From 62-47 sp051954235 (lineage in GTDB: Bacteria > Pseudomonadota > Alphaproteobacteria > Rhizobiales > Xanthobacteraceae), in contig JBQCHY010000035.1 in NCBI GenBank assembly GCA_051954235.1, positions 57,815 through 121,814 on the forward strand: DNA of 64,000 bases, in the 5' to 3' direction. Positions 25,274 through 35,000 of this stretch are shown here, one piece after another. Below the pieces are notes generated by a model, which saw nothing but the letters and a program-made list of their open reading frames with translations, did not search any database and was not told where the DNA came from. The translations under genes were made by a program, and so were the position numbers. The first letter of the stretch is position 1; each line of letters begins with the position of its first letter.

Positions 25274-26143
25274 CTAACGTGAACGTTTTGGAGGCTGGAG
25301 ATATTCCGGGACCGGAGTGCCAAAGTCCGAGAGGTCCAACTCGGGAGGTTTCCCGGTTTTGTAGAATGCCTCGTTGCACCGGCGGTAGTTTGAATCCAGA
25401 GGGCACTGGCTCAAGATAAGAGCTTCGCGCCTGTTGTATTCGGCCCGACTGATTCCCAGTTCACGTGTATGTTCTACGTTTCCGATTTCGACCTCGACTG
25501 GATCGAAGATCACTAAGCCAAGGCGATCCTGCTCGTCATGAGTTAAGTAGCGGATGGATGTGGAGGGTGTCTTCAGCATCTCGTCCGCTAACTGCTCGGA
25601 GACATTCATCTCCCGCAGGTAGGCCCGCATTTCGCTCAACAATGCGGAATATTTGGCCCTGATCTGCTCGGCATCAATTGGCCCTGTAACATTGTCGAAG
25701 AAGGGTTGGTGGATGCCAATCCGGCCGGAGCGAAAATGACCATACCGAACCACGGCCCCAGCATAAATAAGGACGCATGCGCTACTGCATCGCGCGAGTA
25801 GAGGGACCTTTGCGGTTATTCTGTTCTTTCTCAACAACCGGCCGATTGCCATTGCCTCGGCGACAGAGCCCCCGGGACTATCGAGCTCAATTGTTGTATG
25901 CGCAAACCCATCCGGCTGCCTCTTTGCATCAGTTCGACGACCGAACTCTGCAAATATTTCATTTAGTTTGGCGGTCGTTGAACTGTCGATCGGCCCTCTG
26001 ATCCCCAGGCCGGAGATAATGCATTGGCCTTTGAAGCGCTCGCAATCCACCTTGCCATAGACCCCGCTCTCTGCTGCCAATACCGATGGCCCCAGGAGAG
26101 CAGGGAGAAAAGAAAGGAGGAGACTGAACAGGATGCGAATCAT
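25274..26143 (-). CDS. Periplasmic ClpP-like (COG3904-type) protein
   Basis: The protein has 289 residues with a signal peptide of about 23 residues (ending VLAAES). The fold signature is that of ClpP/crotonase-type serine peptidases: LDSPGGSVAEAMAIG, CSSACVLIYAGA with the presumed nucleophilic Ser, and IGIHQPFF with the presumed His. Unlike cytoplasmic ClpP it is exported, so it would act without ClpX/A ATPases. Substrates are unknown. The C-terminal part contains two cysteines (SQCPLDSNYRRC) that may pair. Confidence 0.8.
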   Translation of the reverse strand: MIRILFSLLLSFLPALLGPSVLAAESGVYGKVDCERFKGQCIISGLGIRGPIDSSTTAKLNEIFAEFGRRTDAKRQPDGFAHTTIELDSPGGSVAEAMAIGRLLRKNRITAKVPLLARCSSACVLIYAGAVVRYGHFRSGRIGIHQPFFDNVTGPIDAEQIRAKYSALLSEMRAYLREMNVSEQLADEMLKTPSTSIRYLTHDEQDRLGLVIFDPVEVEIGNVEHTRELGISRAEYNRREALILSQCPLDSNYRRCNEAFYKTGKPPELDLSDFGTPVPEYLQPPKRSR

Positions 26144-26251
26144 GGTTCGGAAGGAATAGATAAAGTTTATGGGGGCACGTCGCAGAGCTTCACGCCAAAT
26201 ACATATTATAGTTGATAAACTTAAATTGTGTAATCATTTTTTGTGCTGCGC
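26144..26251. promoter_or_regulatory. AT-rich divergent promoter region, ClpP-like / XRE regulator
   Basis: About 100 bases between divergent genes are much richer in A and T than their surroundings, especially 26200-26242. It should contain promoters for both the ClpP-like operon and the regulator. The XRE protein probably binds here to control itself, but I see no clear palindrome. Confidence 0.4.
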
Positions 26252-26485
26252 ATGGATATGCGCAGGCTGGTCGGTCAGAATGTGAAGCGGATCCGGCTCG
26301 AGAAAGGCCTGACGCAAGAGCAGTTCAGCGACATTTCGGGATTCAGCCAGCAATATCTGAGTGGCCTGGAACGGGGAGGCCGTAACCCAACAGTGGTGAC
26401 GCTCTATGAACTGGCGAAGGCGCTGGGCGTCAGTCATATCGATTTAGTCCAACCGCCGGTTCCGCGTGCGAAGCGTCAATCCTAA
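26252..26485 (+). CDS. XRE-family helix-turn-helix regulator
   Basis: The protein has 77 residues from ATG 26252 (a GTG at 26243 would add three). Nearly all of it is a Cro/C1-type DNA-binding domain: VGQNVKRIRLEKGLTQEQFSDISGFSQ, with recognition helix QQYLSGLERGGRN and LYELAKALGV. No sensor domain is present. It is divergent from the periplasmic ClpP-like gene and next to the recombinase pair, so it may regulate either. Confidence 0.88.
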   Translation: MDMRRLVGQNVKRIRLEKGLTQEQFSDISGFSQQYLSGLERGGRNPTVVTLYELAKALGVSHIDLVQPPVPRAKRQS

Positions 26486-26585
26486 CCCTCTGGGCTGATC
26501 CAACGCGCGCGTGCCGCGCACTCTGATCTCGGTCTATCGAATACCTGCTAAAATCGACTTCAGATGGAAAGCGTCGACGTCCAAG

Positions 26586-27671
26586 CTACCGGCTGGCTTT
26601 CCTGTATCCTTGAAGTACCGCTCCGAACGCTGTAGCCGCGCTCAGGCCTGATGCGCGATTGTAATGCGCCTCGGTGACGTGCGGATCACGGTGGTGCAAA
26701 AGTGCGCTGGCAAAATATGGGTTTGCGCCTCCATGGATCGCGGCGCTGGAAGCGATCCCCGTCCGGAACAAATGGGGGCTGACCGGGATCCCGACGGTCA
26801 TCCGCGTAGTTTCCGTGATCACCCTGGCAACGTTATCATAGCTCATGGAACGCCCATCGTTCGAAGAAAGCCACAGAGCCGGTGCCGGCGTCTCTGATCT
26901 CGCCAGCACCAGCCTGCTTTTCGTCAAGTAGCGACCAAGGGCAGGCGCGAGCAGATCATCGATCCGCCGTTCGTCCGATCGGTTCTCCTTTGTTTCCTCG
27001 GCCGACAGTGCGATCCACCACTGGCCCTTGATCTCGATGAAGTTGCCTCCAACTTCCAGGGCCGCAAAGTTCTTCAGGCGGATGGGATGCATGGCGAGCA
27101 TGGCCACCATCAGGCCATTTCGGAGCTGTCGGGCCGCCGCGAGTTCCGAGCCGGTGCTGATTTTGTCCGCTTCCTCGATCAGGATCAGACCAGCTTTGAG
27201 CAGAGTTTCCGTCAGCATCCAGCGGTTGGATTTTGAGCGCGGCTGCATCAGCATGGCGAGCTCGTTCTCGATCTCGACCAGCCAGGCCAGATCGCGGCGT
27301 GGATCGATCAGTTGGCAGGCACGTCGTAGTTTGTAGATCGAGCCATAAATGGTGACTGACCCGACCCGTCCCTTCAGTTCGCGCAAATAGCCGTCGACAC
27401 TTGCCGGCGCGACCAATGCACCCGCACCAGCTTCAAGATCGAGCAATCCGTGCCGCTCCAGAAAATCACAAAAGTATCCGTAGCGGCGTGCGAGGTCGTC
27501 GAGGGTGACAGACTTCATGTGACTGCCAGCGCCACCCCGTCTCAAACGCTCACTGGGGCGGCAGGCGGCAGTCCATGCTTCGCGATCCGCGGCGGGCCAT
27601 TGCCCGATGGGAAGCGAACGAATCTTTGTGTTATGTGTCCGAGGAGCTCGCTGCATGGCATCGGTCCTCAT
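26586..27671 (-). CDS. Tyrosine recombinase, second of an overlapping pair
   Basis: The protein has 361 residues from ATG 27671, overlapping the stop of the upstream recombinase (ATGA). The catalytic domain shows PIRLKNF (first Arg), SPHLFRT (HxxR), LLHHRDP and the Tyr in EAHYNRAS. The N-terminal part is a SAM-like core-binding domain (LDDLARRYGYFCDFLERHGLL). It is not closely similar to the island integrase at 7000-8244. Paired recombinases of this kind often work together, one per strand exchange, but this is inference. Confidence 0.85.
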   Translation of the reverse strand: MRTDAMQRAPRTHNTKIRSLPIGQWPAADREAWTAACRPSERLRRGGAGSHMKSVTLDDLARRYGYFCDFLERHGLLDLEAGAGALVAPASVDGYLRELKGRVGSVTIYGSIYKLRRACQLIDPRRDLAWLVEIENELAMLMQPRSKSNRWMLTETLLKAGLILIEEADKISTGSELAAARQLRNGLMVAMLAMHPIRLKNFAALEVGGNFIEIKGQWWIALSAEETKENRSDERRIDDLLAPALGRYLTKSRLVLARSETPAPALWLSSNDGRSMSYDNVARVITETTRMTVGIPVSPHLFRTGIASSAAIHGGANPYFASALLHHRDPHVTEAHYNRASGLSAATAFGAVLQGYRKASR

Positions 27672-29458
27672 GCTGCATCGAACTTGATCTGGTCACGGAT
27701 GAGTTTGCCAAAGGTCTCGCTGGCCTGCGTGGTCTCCAGCCCACAGTAGAAGTTGATCGTGGTCTGGATATTGCGATGACCAAGCAGGCGACGCACCGTC
27801 TCGTACCCGCCGGGTTGATGCTTGAGATAGACGGCGGCTGCGGCGTGGCGGAACTGATGGACCGTGATCCGCACACCGGTCGCCTTATGGATGCGCTCGG
27901 TGATCTGGGTGCTGAACATGTTGGCCGTCTTTGGCTTGCCGGCAACCCCGGGAAACAGCCACGGCGCATTCGTCTGTCGCGACAAGATCGGCCGGAAGTC
28001 GTGAACGTATTCGTCGATCAGCTTGGTCAGAATCTCGTCGAGCGGAAACTCGAGATCGACCCGGTTCTTGACGTCATAATGCGGAAAGGTCAGCCAATAC
28101 TTTTTGGAAGAGCCTGCCGGTCTGATCAGATTTTCATCCAGATTGATGGCCACAAGATTGGCCAACCGGATCGGCGCCACCGAAAGGATGGCGATAGCCA
28201 CCGCGATTTGCGCGGTCACTGCCGCCTTGACCGGAGCATGAGCGTAATCGGCGCGTGCCCGCTGCATCAGAGCCTGCGGCAGCGAAACTACCTCGCACCA
28301 AATATCCTCGCTCAGCACCTGTCGGATCAGCTTGAGATTCTTGGCGGTCATTCCGCCACGGCGATACTCTTCCAGGGTATCCCTGATTTCAACGAGGCGA
28401 TCGATCGTGGCTTTAGCCAGATCGAACTCGCGCGCCAGACCGAGCAGCTTCCATCCCAGTTCGATGGTGAAGATTTTGGGTTCTTTACCGTTCCTTTTCC
28501 AATAGCCGTCGATGACTCGGTCCACAACGTCAGGATCAAGAAGAGCTGCCAGAGACGTCAGCGTCTCGATCGGAGTGCCTTGGCGAACCGCCATGCGTGC
28601 TACCGCCATCAGCTCCGCCCGACGGGTTTTGATGGTTCGCGCAGTGCACGGTCGGATCCGCTTGCCATCTGGCCCGCGACGCATTTTGCCCAGCCCGGCA
28701 AGATGCGTTTCGATGTCATGGTGGAGGCCTTCCGGGAAATCCTCCCACGACGGTGCCTCACTGATTTTGAGCGCAGGCTCCTCCAGACGCTGCTGAGGCC
28801 AATTCGAATTGTCGCGACCGCATGCGTTCCAACTTCGCGCGATGGAGCGATGGGCTGCGATACCTGCGGCCAGCGCCGATGTTGCGGTGCGGTAGCGCAA
28901 AAACTCCGCCACGGTGGCATCGGTGACGGCAGCCGGTCCAATCCCCTTGCCGGAGCAATAGCGCATCAGACCATAAAGACGCGCCCGGCGGCCGCGATCG
29001 GCAATGCTGTCACGCAGTCGCGCCCATTCACTGGACAGCGGGACGCCGCGGTTGGGGACCTGGTATTCGTTACCGAACCAGCGCAATGCCGCCGTGACAT
29101 TCGATTTGTGGTTGGCCAGCGTCTTGGCCGTGACCCCGACGCGGGCGTGGTGCAGCTGGCTGACCAAAATCCGGATCGCGGTCCAGCGCGCCGGGATCAT
29201 TTCTAGCGGCCGATCCAGCCATTTGCCGATCTGCCGCAGCGAGCAAGCCCAATGCCGCTTGATCTCACGCGACAGGTCATTGGCGGTCTCGATGGAAGCC
29301 ATGGCGTGGGCAAAGCTGGGTTCGAGAAGTTCTTCCTGGCTCGTCATGGGGATCACCATGGTTGCGACACCGAGGGAGGCCGTCGGCTGCTGATGTATAT
29401 TGGTATCGTTTGGGAAGACGTCAACAGTATAGTGGATATCTGTATTCGCTATATTCAT
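27668..29458 (-). CDS. Tyrosine recombinase, first of an overlapping pair
   Basis: The protein has 596 residues, long for the family. The C-terminal catalytic domain has PIRLANLVAI, TVHQFRHAAA (HxxR), LLGHRNIQTTINFY (second His region and Tyr nucleophile). Some 380 residues precede it, with a core-binding domain and extra helices. An internal ATG at 29359 would remove 33 residues; I kept the first because the gap upstream is short and AT-rich. It is followed without a gap by the second recombinase. A plus-strand open frame of 543 codons covers the same DNA and is a shadow. Confidence 0.85.
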   Translation of the reverse strand: MNIANTDIHYTVDVFPNDTNIHQQPTASLGVATMVIPMTSQEELLEPSFAHAMASIETANDLSREIKRHWACSLRQIGKWLDRPLEMIPARWTAIRILVSQLHHARVGVTAKTLANHKSNVTAALRWFGNEYQVPNRGVPLSSEWARLRDSIADRGRRARLYGLMRYCSGKGIGPAAVTDATVAEFLRYRTATSALAAGIAAHRSIARSWNACGRDNSNWPQQRLEEPALKISEAPSWEDFPEGLHHDIETHLAGLGKMRRGPDGKRIRPCTARTIKTRRAELMAVARMAVRQGTPIETLTSLAALLDPDVVDRVIDGYWKRNGKEPKIFTIELGWKLLGLAREFDLAKATIDRLVEIRDTLEEYRRGGMTAKNLKLIRQVLSEDIWCEVVSLPQALMQRARADYAHAPVKAAVTAQIAVAIAILSVAPIRLANLVAINLDENLIRPAGSSKKYWLTFPHYDVKNRVDLEFPLDEILTKLIDEYVHDFRPILSRQTNAPWLFPGVAGKPKTANMFSTQITERIHKATGVRITVHQFRHAAAAVYLKHQPGGYETVRRLLGHRNIQTTINFYCGLETTQASETFGKLIRDQIKFDAA

Positions 29459-29468
29459 CCTAATCTAA

Positions 29469-29498
29469 AGATATACTGATGTATTCTGATGTATATCT
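29469..29498. repeat. Inverted and direct repeats upstream of the recombinase pair
   Basis: AGATATAC and GTATATCT form 8-bp inverted arms around a 14-base centre. Within and next to them, CTGATGTAT occurs at 29476-29484 and 29486-29494, 10 bp apart, and CTGATGTATAT occurs once more at 29390-29400. The 30-base size is close to that of a tyrosine recombinase core site. It could also be an operator for the recombinase promoter. Confidence 0.45.
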
Positions 29499-29539
29499 AA
29501 GTATATTTGTGGATGATTATTCGGTGATTGAAGCATAAA

Positions 29540-29566
29540 AGCGCGAGGGATTTAATCCCCCGCGCT
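29540..29566 (-). terminator. Intrinsic terminator after the AlpA-like gene
   Basis: AGCGCG-A-GGG and CCC-C-CGCGCT pair around an ATTTAAT loop. Read on the minus strand the hairpin is followed by TTTTATG, a typical U tract. It lies 29 bases after the AlpA-like stop and separates it from the recombinase pair. Confidence 0.75.
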
Positions 29567-29594
29567 GTTGGCCGTCACATCGTTGCCAGACCCC

Positions 29595-29843
29595 TTAGGG
29601 ACCGCTCGTCGACATGCGCTGCTGGCCTTTCATCCACTGCTGAAGAGCCGCCTCGCTGTAGCGCACCGCGCCACCCATCTTGATGTAGGCGGGGCCATCG
29701 CCGGCGAGCCGACGTTTAGCCAACCACGACACGCTGAGATTCAGAAACCGTGCCGCGTCCTTCGGGGTCAGCAGGGTCGTGAGCGTCTGCGAAGGGCTGG
29801 ACGTCGATCGCGGAGGGGCGGGCTCGGAATGCTTATGCGACAC
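29595..29843 (-). CDS. AlpA/excisionase-like helix-turn-helix protein
   Basis: The protein has 82 residues from a GTG at 29841-29843 that has a perfect AGGAGG nine bases upstream; an ATG frame to 29918 is open but has no such site. LLTPKDAARFLNLSVSWLAKRRLAGDGPAYIKMGGAVRY is, in two blocks, the winged-helix pattern of AlpA/Xis-type proteins (HTH_17), which bend DNA to favour excision or activate integrase genes. It sits just upstream of two tyrosine recombinases. Confidence 0.85.
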   Translation of the reverse strand: MSHKHSEPAPPRSTSSPSQTLTTLLTPKDAARFLNLSVSWLAKRRLAGDGPAYIKMGGAVRYSEAALQQWMKGQQRMSTSGP

Positions 29844-29977
29844 GGGATACTTCCTCCTGGAATTGAGCCGGTATCTCGCCCGCACCATTGCGGTCTCGAT
29901 CCAGCAATCGTTTTCCAACTAGAGGAAGGATTCAGGCCGGGTCACATCGACAAAACCTCTTCGGAGGACGATGGATG

Positions 29978-30715
29978 TTAGTTGGAAGCGGCCCTGAGAC
30001 GTTGCATGCTCCGTTCCAAGCGCTTTCCGCAGGCCTCACTGTCGGAAGAACGCATGTGTGGATGAAGAAACGATTCCAGACATTGGGCGGCTTCGAATAG
30101 CCAACCACGCCGCTCGTCCGTAGTTCGATCTTTCCAGAACGTCGGCTTAATGTTTGCTTTATCGGCTATTTCAAGAAGCAGCTTAGTAAAGTCGTCATAC
30201 CAGTCGAGCTTCGGCCGTCCGCTGCGCCCAACCTGAGCTCTGAGATCATCGGCCGCATCGGAGCAGGCCGCAGCTAGGATGACTGCATCCGCCGGCGTAG
30301 GGCTCTCTAGAAAGACGGTTAGTTGGCGATTAGCCTCAATAATGGAGCCGATGCCTTGGTTCCTGGCCAGAACTGCCGTGAGCGCAGAGGCGATCTCAAT
30401 GTCTTTGGCGGTACGAAGCCCGGTCTCAAACCCACGCAGTTTTCCGAGACTGGCACGGAAATTGGGATCATCCGCAAATGCTGTCAATTCACGCCCGATC
30501 TGCGTAAGGGCTTTCGCTACAGAAATTGTATTCAGTCGTTCTTGCTCGTCAGTCCAGGCTCCCACGATACCCCCAAGCTGCCAGAACAGATCACTTGCTG
30601 TGGATTCGTCGAAAGCGTGATCGGGGCAGATTTCGATCAGCGCTGTTCTGATCGTAATCTCTGACCAATCGGGAGAAACGACTATCGATGTGCCGCGCGC
30701 GGGAATTCGTGCCAT
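29978..30715 (-). CDS. Protein of unknown function upstream of the AlpA-like gene
   Basis: The protein has 245 residues from ATG 30715 (one TTG codon upstream is also open). It is soluble, largely helical by composition, with no signal peptide or membrane segment. Notable stretches are AVLARNQGIGSIIEANRQL in the middle and GRPKLDWYDDFTKLLLEIADK in the C-terminal third, the latter reminiscent of proteins of integrated elements. It precedes the AlpA-like gene on the same strand by 134 bases. I do not recognise the family. Confidence 0.7.
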   Translation of the reverse strand: MARIPARGTSIVVSPDWSEITIRTALIEICPDHAFDESTASDLFWQLGGIVGAWTDEQERLNTISVAKALTQIGRELTAFADDPNFRASLGKLRGFETGLRTAKDIEIASALTAVLARNQGIGSIIEANRQLTVFLESPTPADAVILAAACSDAADDLRAQVGRSGRPKLDWYDDFTKLLLEIADKANIKPTFWKDRTTDERRGWLFEAAQCLESFLHPHMRSSDSEACGKRLERSMQRLRAASN

Positions 30716-31310
30716 CAATCCAGTACGCTACGCGGCAAAGCTGAAGCAACCCCTATTGAAAAGTGTACTTATTCTAATTTGGGCGAGGCCTCATAAATCT
30801 CGGACGCCCACTTTTGGGTTAAAGTGGACACGCGACCTGAGGGATCGCCTTGTGACCCGAACCGGACATCCGCGGAATATCGGAAGAGTTCTAAACTCTT
30901 CATGCGCGCCAAACTACCCTAAATCTGCGTTGATTGTGAACGCCGTCGATTGCCGTACATAAAGCGCCAGAACAATGGCTCGCGGCGAAAAAACGCAGAA
31001 ACGACGGCAATCGGCGGATAGAAAATTCAAATCGCGTGCGATTTTGATGATGCGCTCCAGACCCCGCGCAGAGTTCGCCGTTGATGGATGGTAGCCATGC
31101 GCGTCATCTTGGAGTTAAGGGCGCGCTGGCTAGCTTTCGAAAGCCCACATGCGAAGACGAGCCGATCATTTCGGCACAAGTGTTCGAAGCCGTCGATCCG
31201 CGATCCCCGCCGATTACCTTCTATAATGCGATACTGCCGCCGATCACCACACGACAGCAAGCGGTATAGATACTGCCAATTGTACGCCATAGCCCGATCG
31301 TGCGGGGCGG
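30716..31310. other. Gene-free stretch between recombinase and R-M modules
   Basis: About 595 bases with no convincing gene. It contains a 10-bp inverted repeat, CGATTGCCGT (30947-30956) and ACGGCAATCG (31004-31013), and short frames only. One frame at 31027-31314 would overlap the protease stop by ATGA and so mimic an eighth operon member, but its Arg/Ser-rich product looks random. The stretch may be a remnant or junction between two modules of the island. Confidence 0.5.
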
Positions 31311-32048
31311 TCATCGCAACGCTTCTTCCAATTCAGCTTTACGTTTCTTCCAATCCGGCATAGTTGTTTCCAGCAGAGAACGCCAACCATCACCATGATC
31401 GGGGAAGAAAGCATGTGCCAATTCATGGCAGATCACATAATCAATCAATCGTGGACTAGCCCGCACTAGATCCACGTTAAGCACCACCCGCCCGCCAGGG
31501 GTGAAGCTCCCCCATCGCTTCGACATCGACCGAATAACGAGAGAAGGCCGCTTCAGGCCTTTGCGAACGAATGGCTCTGCCACGATCTCGAACCGTTGCC
31601 GAAATATCGCTCGGGCCGTCAGCGTATAGAACGCATGAAGGAGCCTCCTACAATGGGGCTGATCGTCGGCCGAAAGGGCACTAATCACTAGGCGCCCGTC
31701 CTCAAGTCGGACGTGCGGATAGTCCGATTGCTCAATCGACAACCGGTATTGTCGGCCGAGCAGGAGATGTGTCTCTCCAGAAATGAACCGACGTTTCGGC
31801 GTGATCTTCGGCCTTTGGGAAATCGTGTCGATCTGAGCGAATATCCAGGCGCCCTTTCGGCGCGCTCTGCTCCGAATTTCGTCGATTTCCTCGCCTGCTG
31901 GCGCAAAAATGGCAACTTCGCCCGTCGGTTGGACGTCTATCCGGAGAGCACGCCTATCCGTGCGACAGAGTTCCGCGATGACCCGACGCTCTCCCCAGCA
32001 TATTTCGATCTGCTCGCTTGTCAGACGACTCCCCACGATCGTCCTCAT
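31311..32048 (-). CDS. YgjP-like zinc metallopeptidase of the R-M operon
   Basis: The protein has 245 residues. The C-terminal half has the zinc motif HELAH within YVICHELAHAFFPDHGDGW, and KRWGSFTPGGRVVLN before it, as in the YgjP/SprT-like (DUF45) family. Genes of this family are common next to type I hsdR genes; their role there is not established. The ATG overlaps the hsdR stop (ATGA), making it the last gene of the operon. The C-terminus is short and Lys/Glu-rich. Confidence 0.85.
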   Translation of the reverse strand: MRTIVGSRLTSEQIEICWGERRVIAELCRTDRRALRIDVQPTGEVAIFAPAGEEIDEIRSRARRKGAWIFAQIDTISQRPKITPKRRFISGETHLLLGRQYRLSIEQSDYPHVRLEDGRLVISALSADDQPHCRRLLHAFYTLTARAIFRQRFEIVAEPFVRKGLKRPSLVIRSMSKRWGSFTPGGRVVLNVDLVRASPRLIDYVICHELAHAFFPDHGDGWRSLLETTMPDWKKRKAELEEALR

Positions 32049-35000
32049 AGCGCCAGTCGCACGCGAGCTGATGCCAGAACATCATCGACAATTCCATCAA
32101 GAATGGCAGGGTCGATCAAGATATCACGCTGTCCGCGCAGCTCCTCGAAGAAAAAATCATCGATGTCGTTTCGAATAACGTTCTCGACGTCACGATCGTA
32201 TTGCCAGCCGACTTTGCGGCGCTTCTGCACAATCCGACTGATCTCCAGCGCGATATCGGCGGCCAATTCGATGTCACCCGCACCAGCCTTTTCCAGATTA
32301 CGTTTCGCCAAGCCCCAGAACGCCTGCGCATGACCATCATCACGAAGACGCACTGGGGTCGGATCGGCTTCATCCTGCCTAGATTGAACCTTGTCGCGCA
32401 ACTCCTTGACCGTTGAAAGATAGGTTAGATCGCTGATGCGCCCGTTGTGGAAATCTGCGATCGTGTCGCGAACGAGCTTGGAGAATTTTTCGAAGAAAAT
32501 CGGGTCTTCATCCCATTTTTCCTCGATCGAACGGGTCAATTGATGAGCAATCGTGTCGGCAACCGACGCATCGCTTTCCGTCTTTTCCAGCTGGCGTTTC
32601 TCAATCGCGATATCATCGAAGATATTCAGAGGCTCGACCAGCGTAACGACGTCGCGCGCAATGACGTGTCGGTCTAGTAACTGGCGGATACGTTTCTCAT
32701 AGTCTCGCCAGTCTACTCGCTCTGCGTAGCGGAGGCTGACCGCGGTGCGCAACGAAATGAACCGGCCGAGATCGTTCTTCCATCGCTTAAGCAGTTCCGG
32801 CTTCGTCGTCTCGACAAATGCCGGCGAGGCGAGCGCCACGTTGAAGGCGCGGGAAAACGCTGACAGGCGAGCGTAAAATTCGGCCCGAATCTCCAGGTCC
32901 GCCAAGAGGCGAGCGTAGGCCTCAGCGTCGAAAATGTTAGACACACATTTGAACACGTCCAGCAAGGCGGCATGGGCACCTGGGACTCTGTTCGCCTCCT
33001 CTCGGATGGCAATCACACTGGTGGCGATATCCTCCTGACTAAAGCCCTGCAACGCGTCATAGCTAGCAAGTGCCGCGCCAAGATCCTTAAGGACGCCCGT
33101 ATAGTCAATGACGAATCCGAAGGGCTTATCTGGCGCGTCGTCTTCGTCGAAGACGCGGTTGACCCGCGCGATAGCCTGAAGCAGACCATGCTCCTTCAGG
33201 CGGCGAGCCACATAGAGCACCGTGTTCCGCGGCGCATCGAAGCCGGTGAGCAACTTGTCAACGACAATAATGATGTCTGGATCGTCTGGGCCTTTGAACT
33301 GCTCGACGATAGTCCGATTATAGGCATCCTCGCCACCGTAGCGCTCCATCATTTTGCGCCAGAACGTGCGCACAAGATCGTCGTCGGCCTCATCAACCTC
33401 GTCTTCGCTCTCGCGCATTTCCGGAGCGGAGATCACGACCTCGGTAGTAACGACACCGAATTCGTCGAAGAGCTTCTTGAGGAGAATCGCCGCTCTCTTT
33501 GATGATGCCGCGAGTTGCCCCTTAAGCCCTGTTCCTTTGAAGTTCATCGAGAAATGTTGGCTAACGTCGAACGCGATCGACTGAAGTCTGGAATCTACTC
33601 CTTCGATTTCACGTGCGCGGCTCATTTTACGCTTCAGGTCGGCGCACTGGTCGTCTGAGAGACCACGCGTGTGAACCTTGAACCAGCGGTCGATTTGCGC
33701 ATCGTCGACGTCGGTGATGACTTCCCGCCCTTCATACAGCAGCGGTACGACGGCTTTGTCGGCGACAGCATCACGCATGGAATAAGAGGGGTGAACAAGA
33801 TCGCCGAACTTGGCGAAGGTGCTCTTTTCCTTCTTTGCAATGGGGGTGCCGGTGAAGGCGATGAAGCACGCGTTGGGCAGTACCTCACGCATCCGAGCGT
33901 GGAGGCTGTCCAGATTGCCATACTGGCTGCGGTGGCTCTCGTCGACCAGGACGAAGATATCAGAGGAATGGTCAACAACTCGCCGCTTGTTGAGGCCCGC
34001 CCTAAATTTGTGAATTAGGGTCGTTACAACCGGCGTCTTGTCCTCGATCAGCGCAAGAAGGTTCTCGCCGGTTGCAGCGCGTTTAGGCTCCCGCCCGGTT
34101 GCCCGGAAGGTCTTTGAAATCTGATCGTCCAGATCGGTTCTGTCAGTAACGATTACGATCCGGGCCAATGGATTGGTCATCACCATGGCCTTGGCGAGCA
34201 TCACCATCGTCAAGCTCTTTCCAGAGCCTTGTGTATGCCAGACTACACCACCACGCCGCTTGCCGTTCGCGTCTCGCCCTTCGATACGTTTCAGTAATGT
34301 CTCGATGGTAGCGACCTGCTGATAGCGGGCAACCTTCTTGTGGGGGCCGTCGAACAGCATGTAGCGCCGGACAAGGCGCAGGAACCGCTCGGGGCGGAAT
34401 AGTCCAACAAGCGTTTCATCAAGCGGGGTAACGAAGCGATAATTCTCCATCAGCCCATTGTGACGTTTCATGTACGAGGCGAAATCCAGCGCGACCCGCT
34501 TCCCCTCGACCGTGTCGAGAGGGCGATTCACGACTTGCACAGCAAAGTCGGTAGGGTCCTCCCGTTCTTTCCATACGCTCCAAAGCTTGCGCGGCGTGCC
34601 GACCGTACCATAGCGCGGATCATGACTGTTGGCCGAAAGCAGCAACTGCGCCGAGTAGAAGAGCGCGGGCACGCCCTCTCCAGCCTTCTGGTTACGGATT
34701 TGCTGACCGACACCCTGATCCGATGAGACGTGAGAGGCCTTAACCTCGATTACCCCGAGCGGGATGCCGTTGACGAACAGTACTAGATCAACCCGGATTG
34801 TTGGCCCGCCCGGTTCGCTGACCGTATATTCGGCCGCGACCTGAAATGTGTTCGCGCGCCAGTCAGACCAGTCGATGAATTTGAACGGCCATTCTCGGGA
34901 TGTTGCACCAATGGCCTGCGGCAGGGCAATACCGAGAAACAAGTCATCCGTCATGCGCTCATTGGCGCGCACGACCCCCTCGGGAATCCGGTCGGTCAGA

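Noticed and set aside
27575..29206. Long plus-strand frame of 543 codons
   Set aside because: It lies antisense to two tyrosine recombinases with clear catalytic motifs; in GC-rich DNA such shadows are expected.
31027..31314. Possible eighth gene of the R-M operon, starting at an ATGA overlap
   Set aside because: The overlap is attractive, but the 95-residue product is Arg/Ser-rich without recognisable features and a competing frame exists on the other strand.
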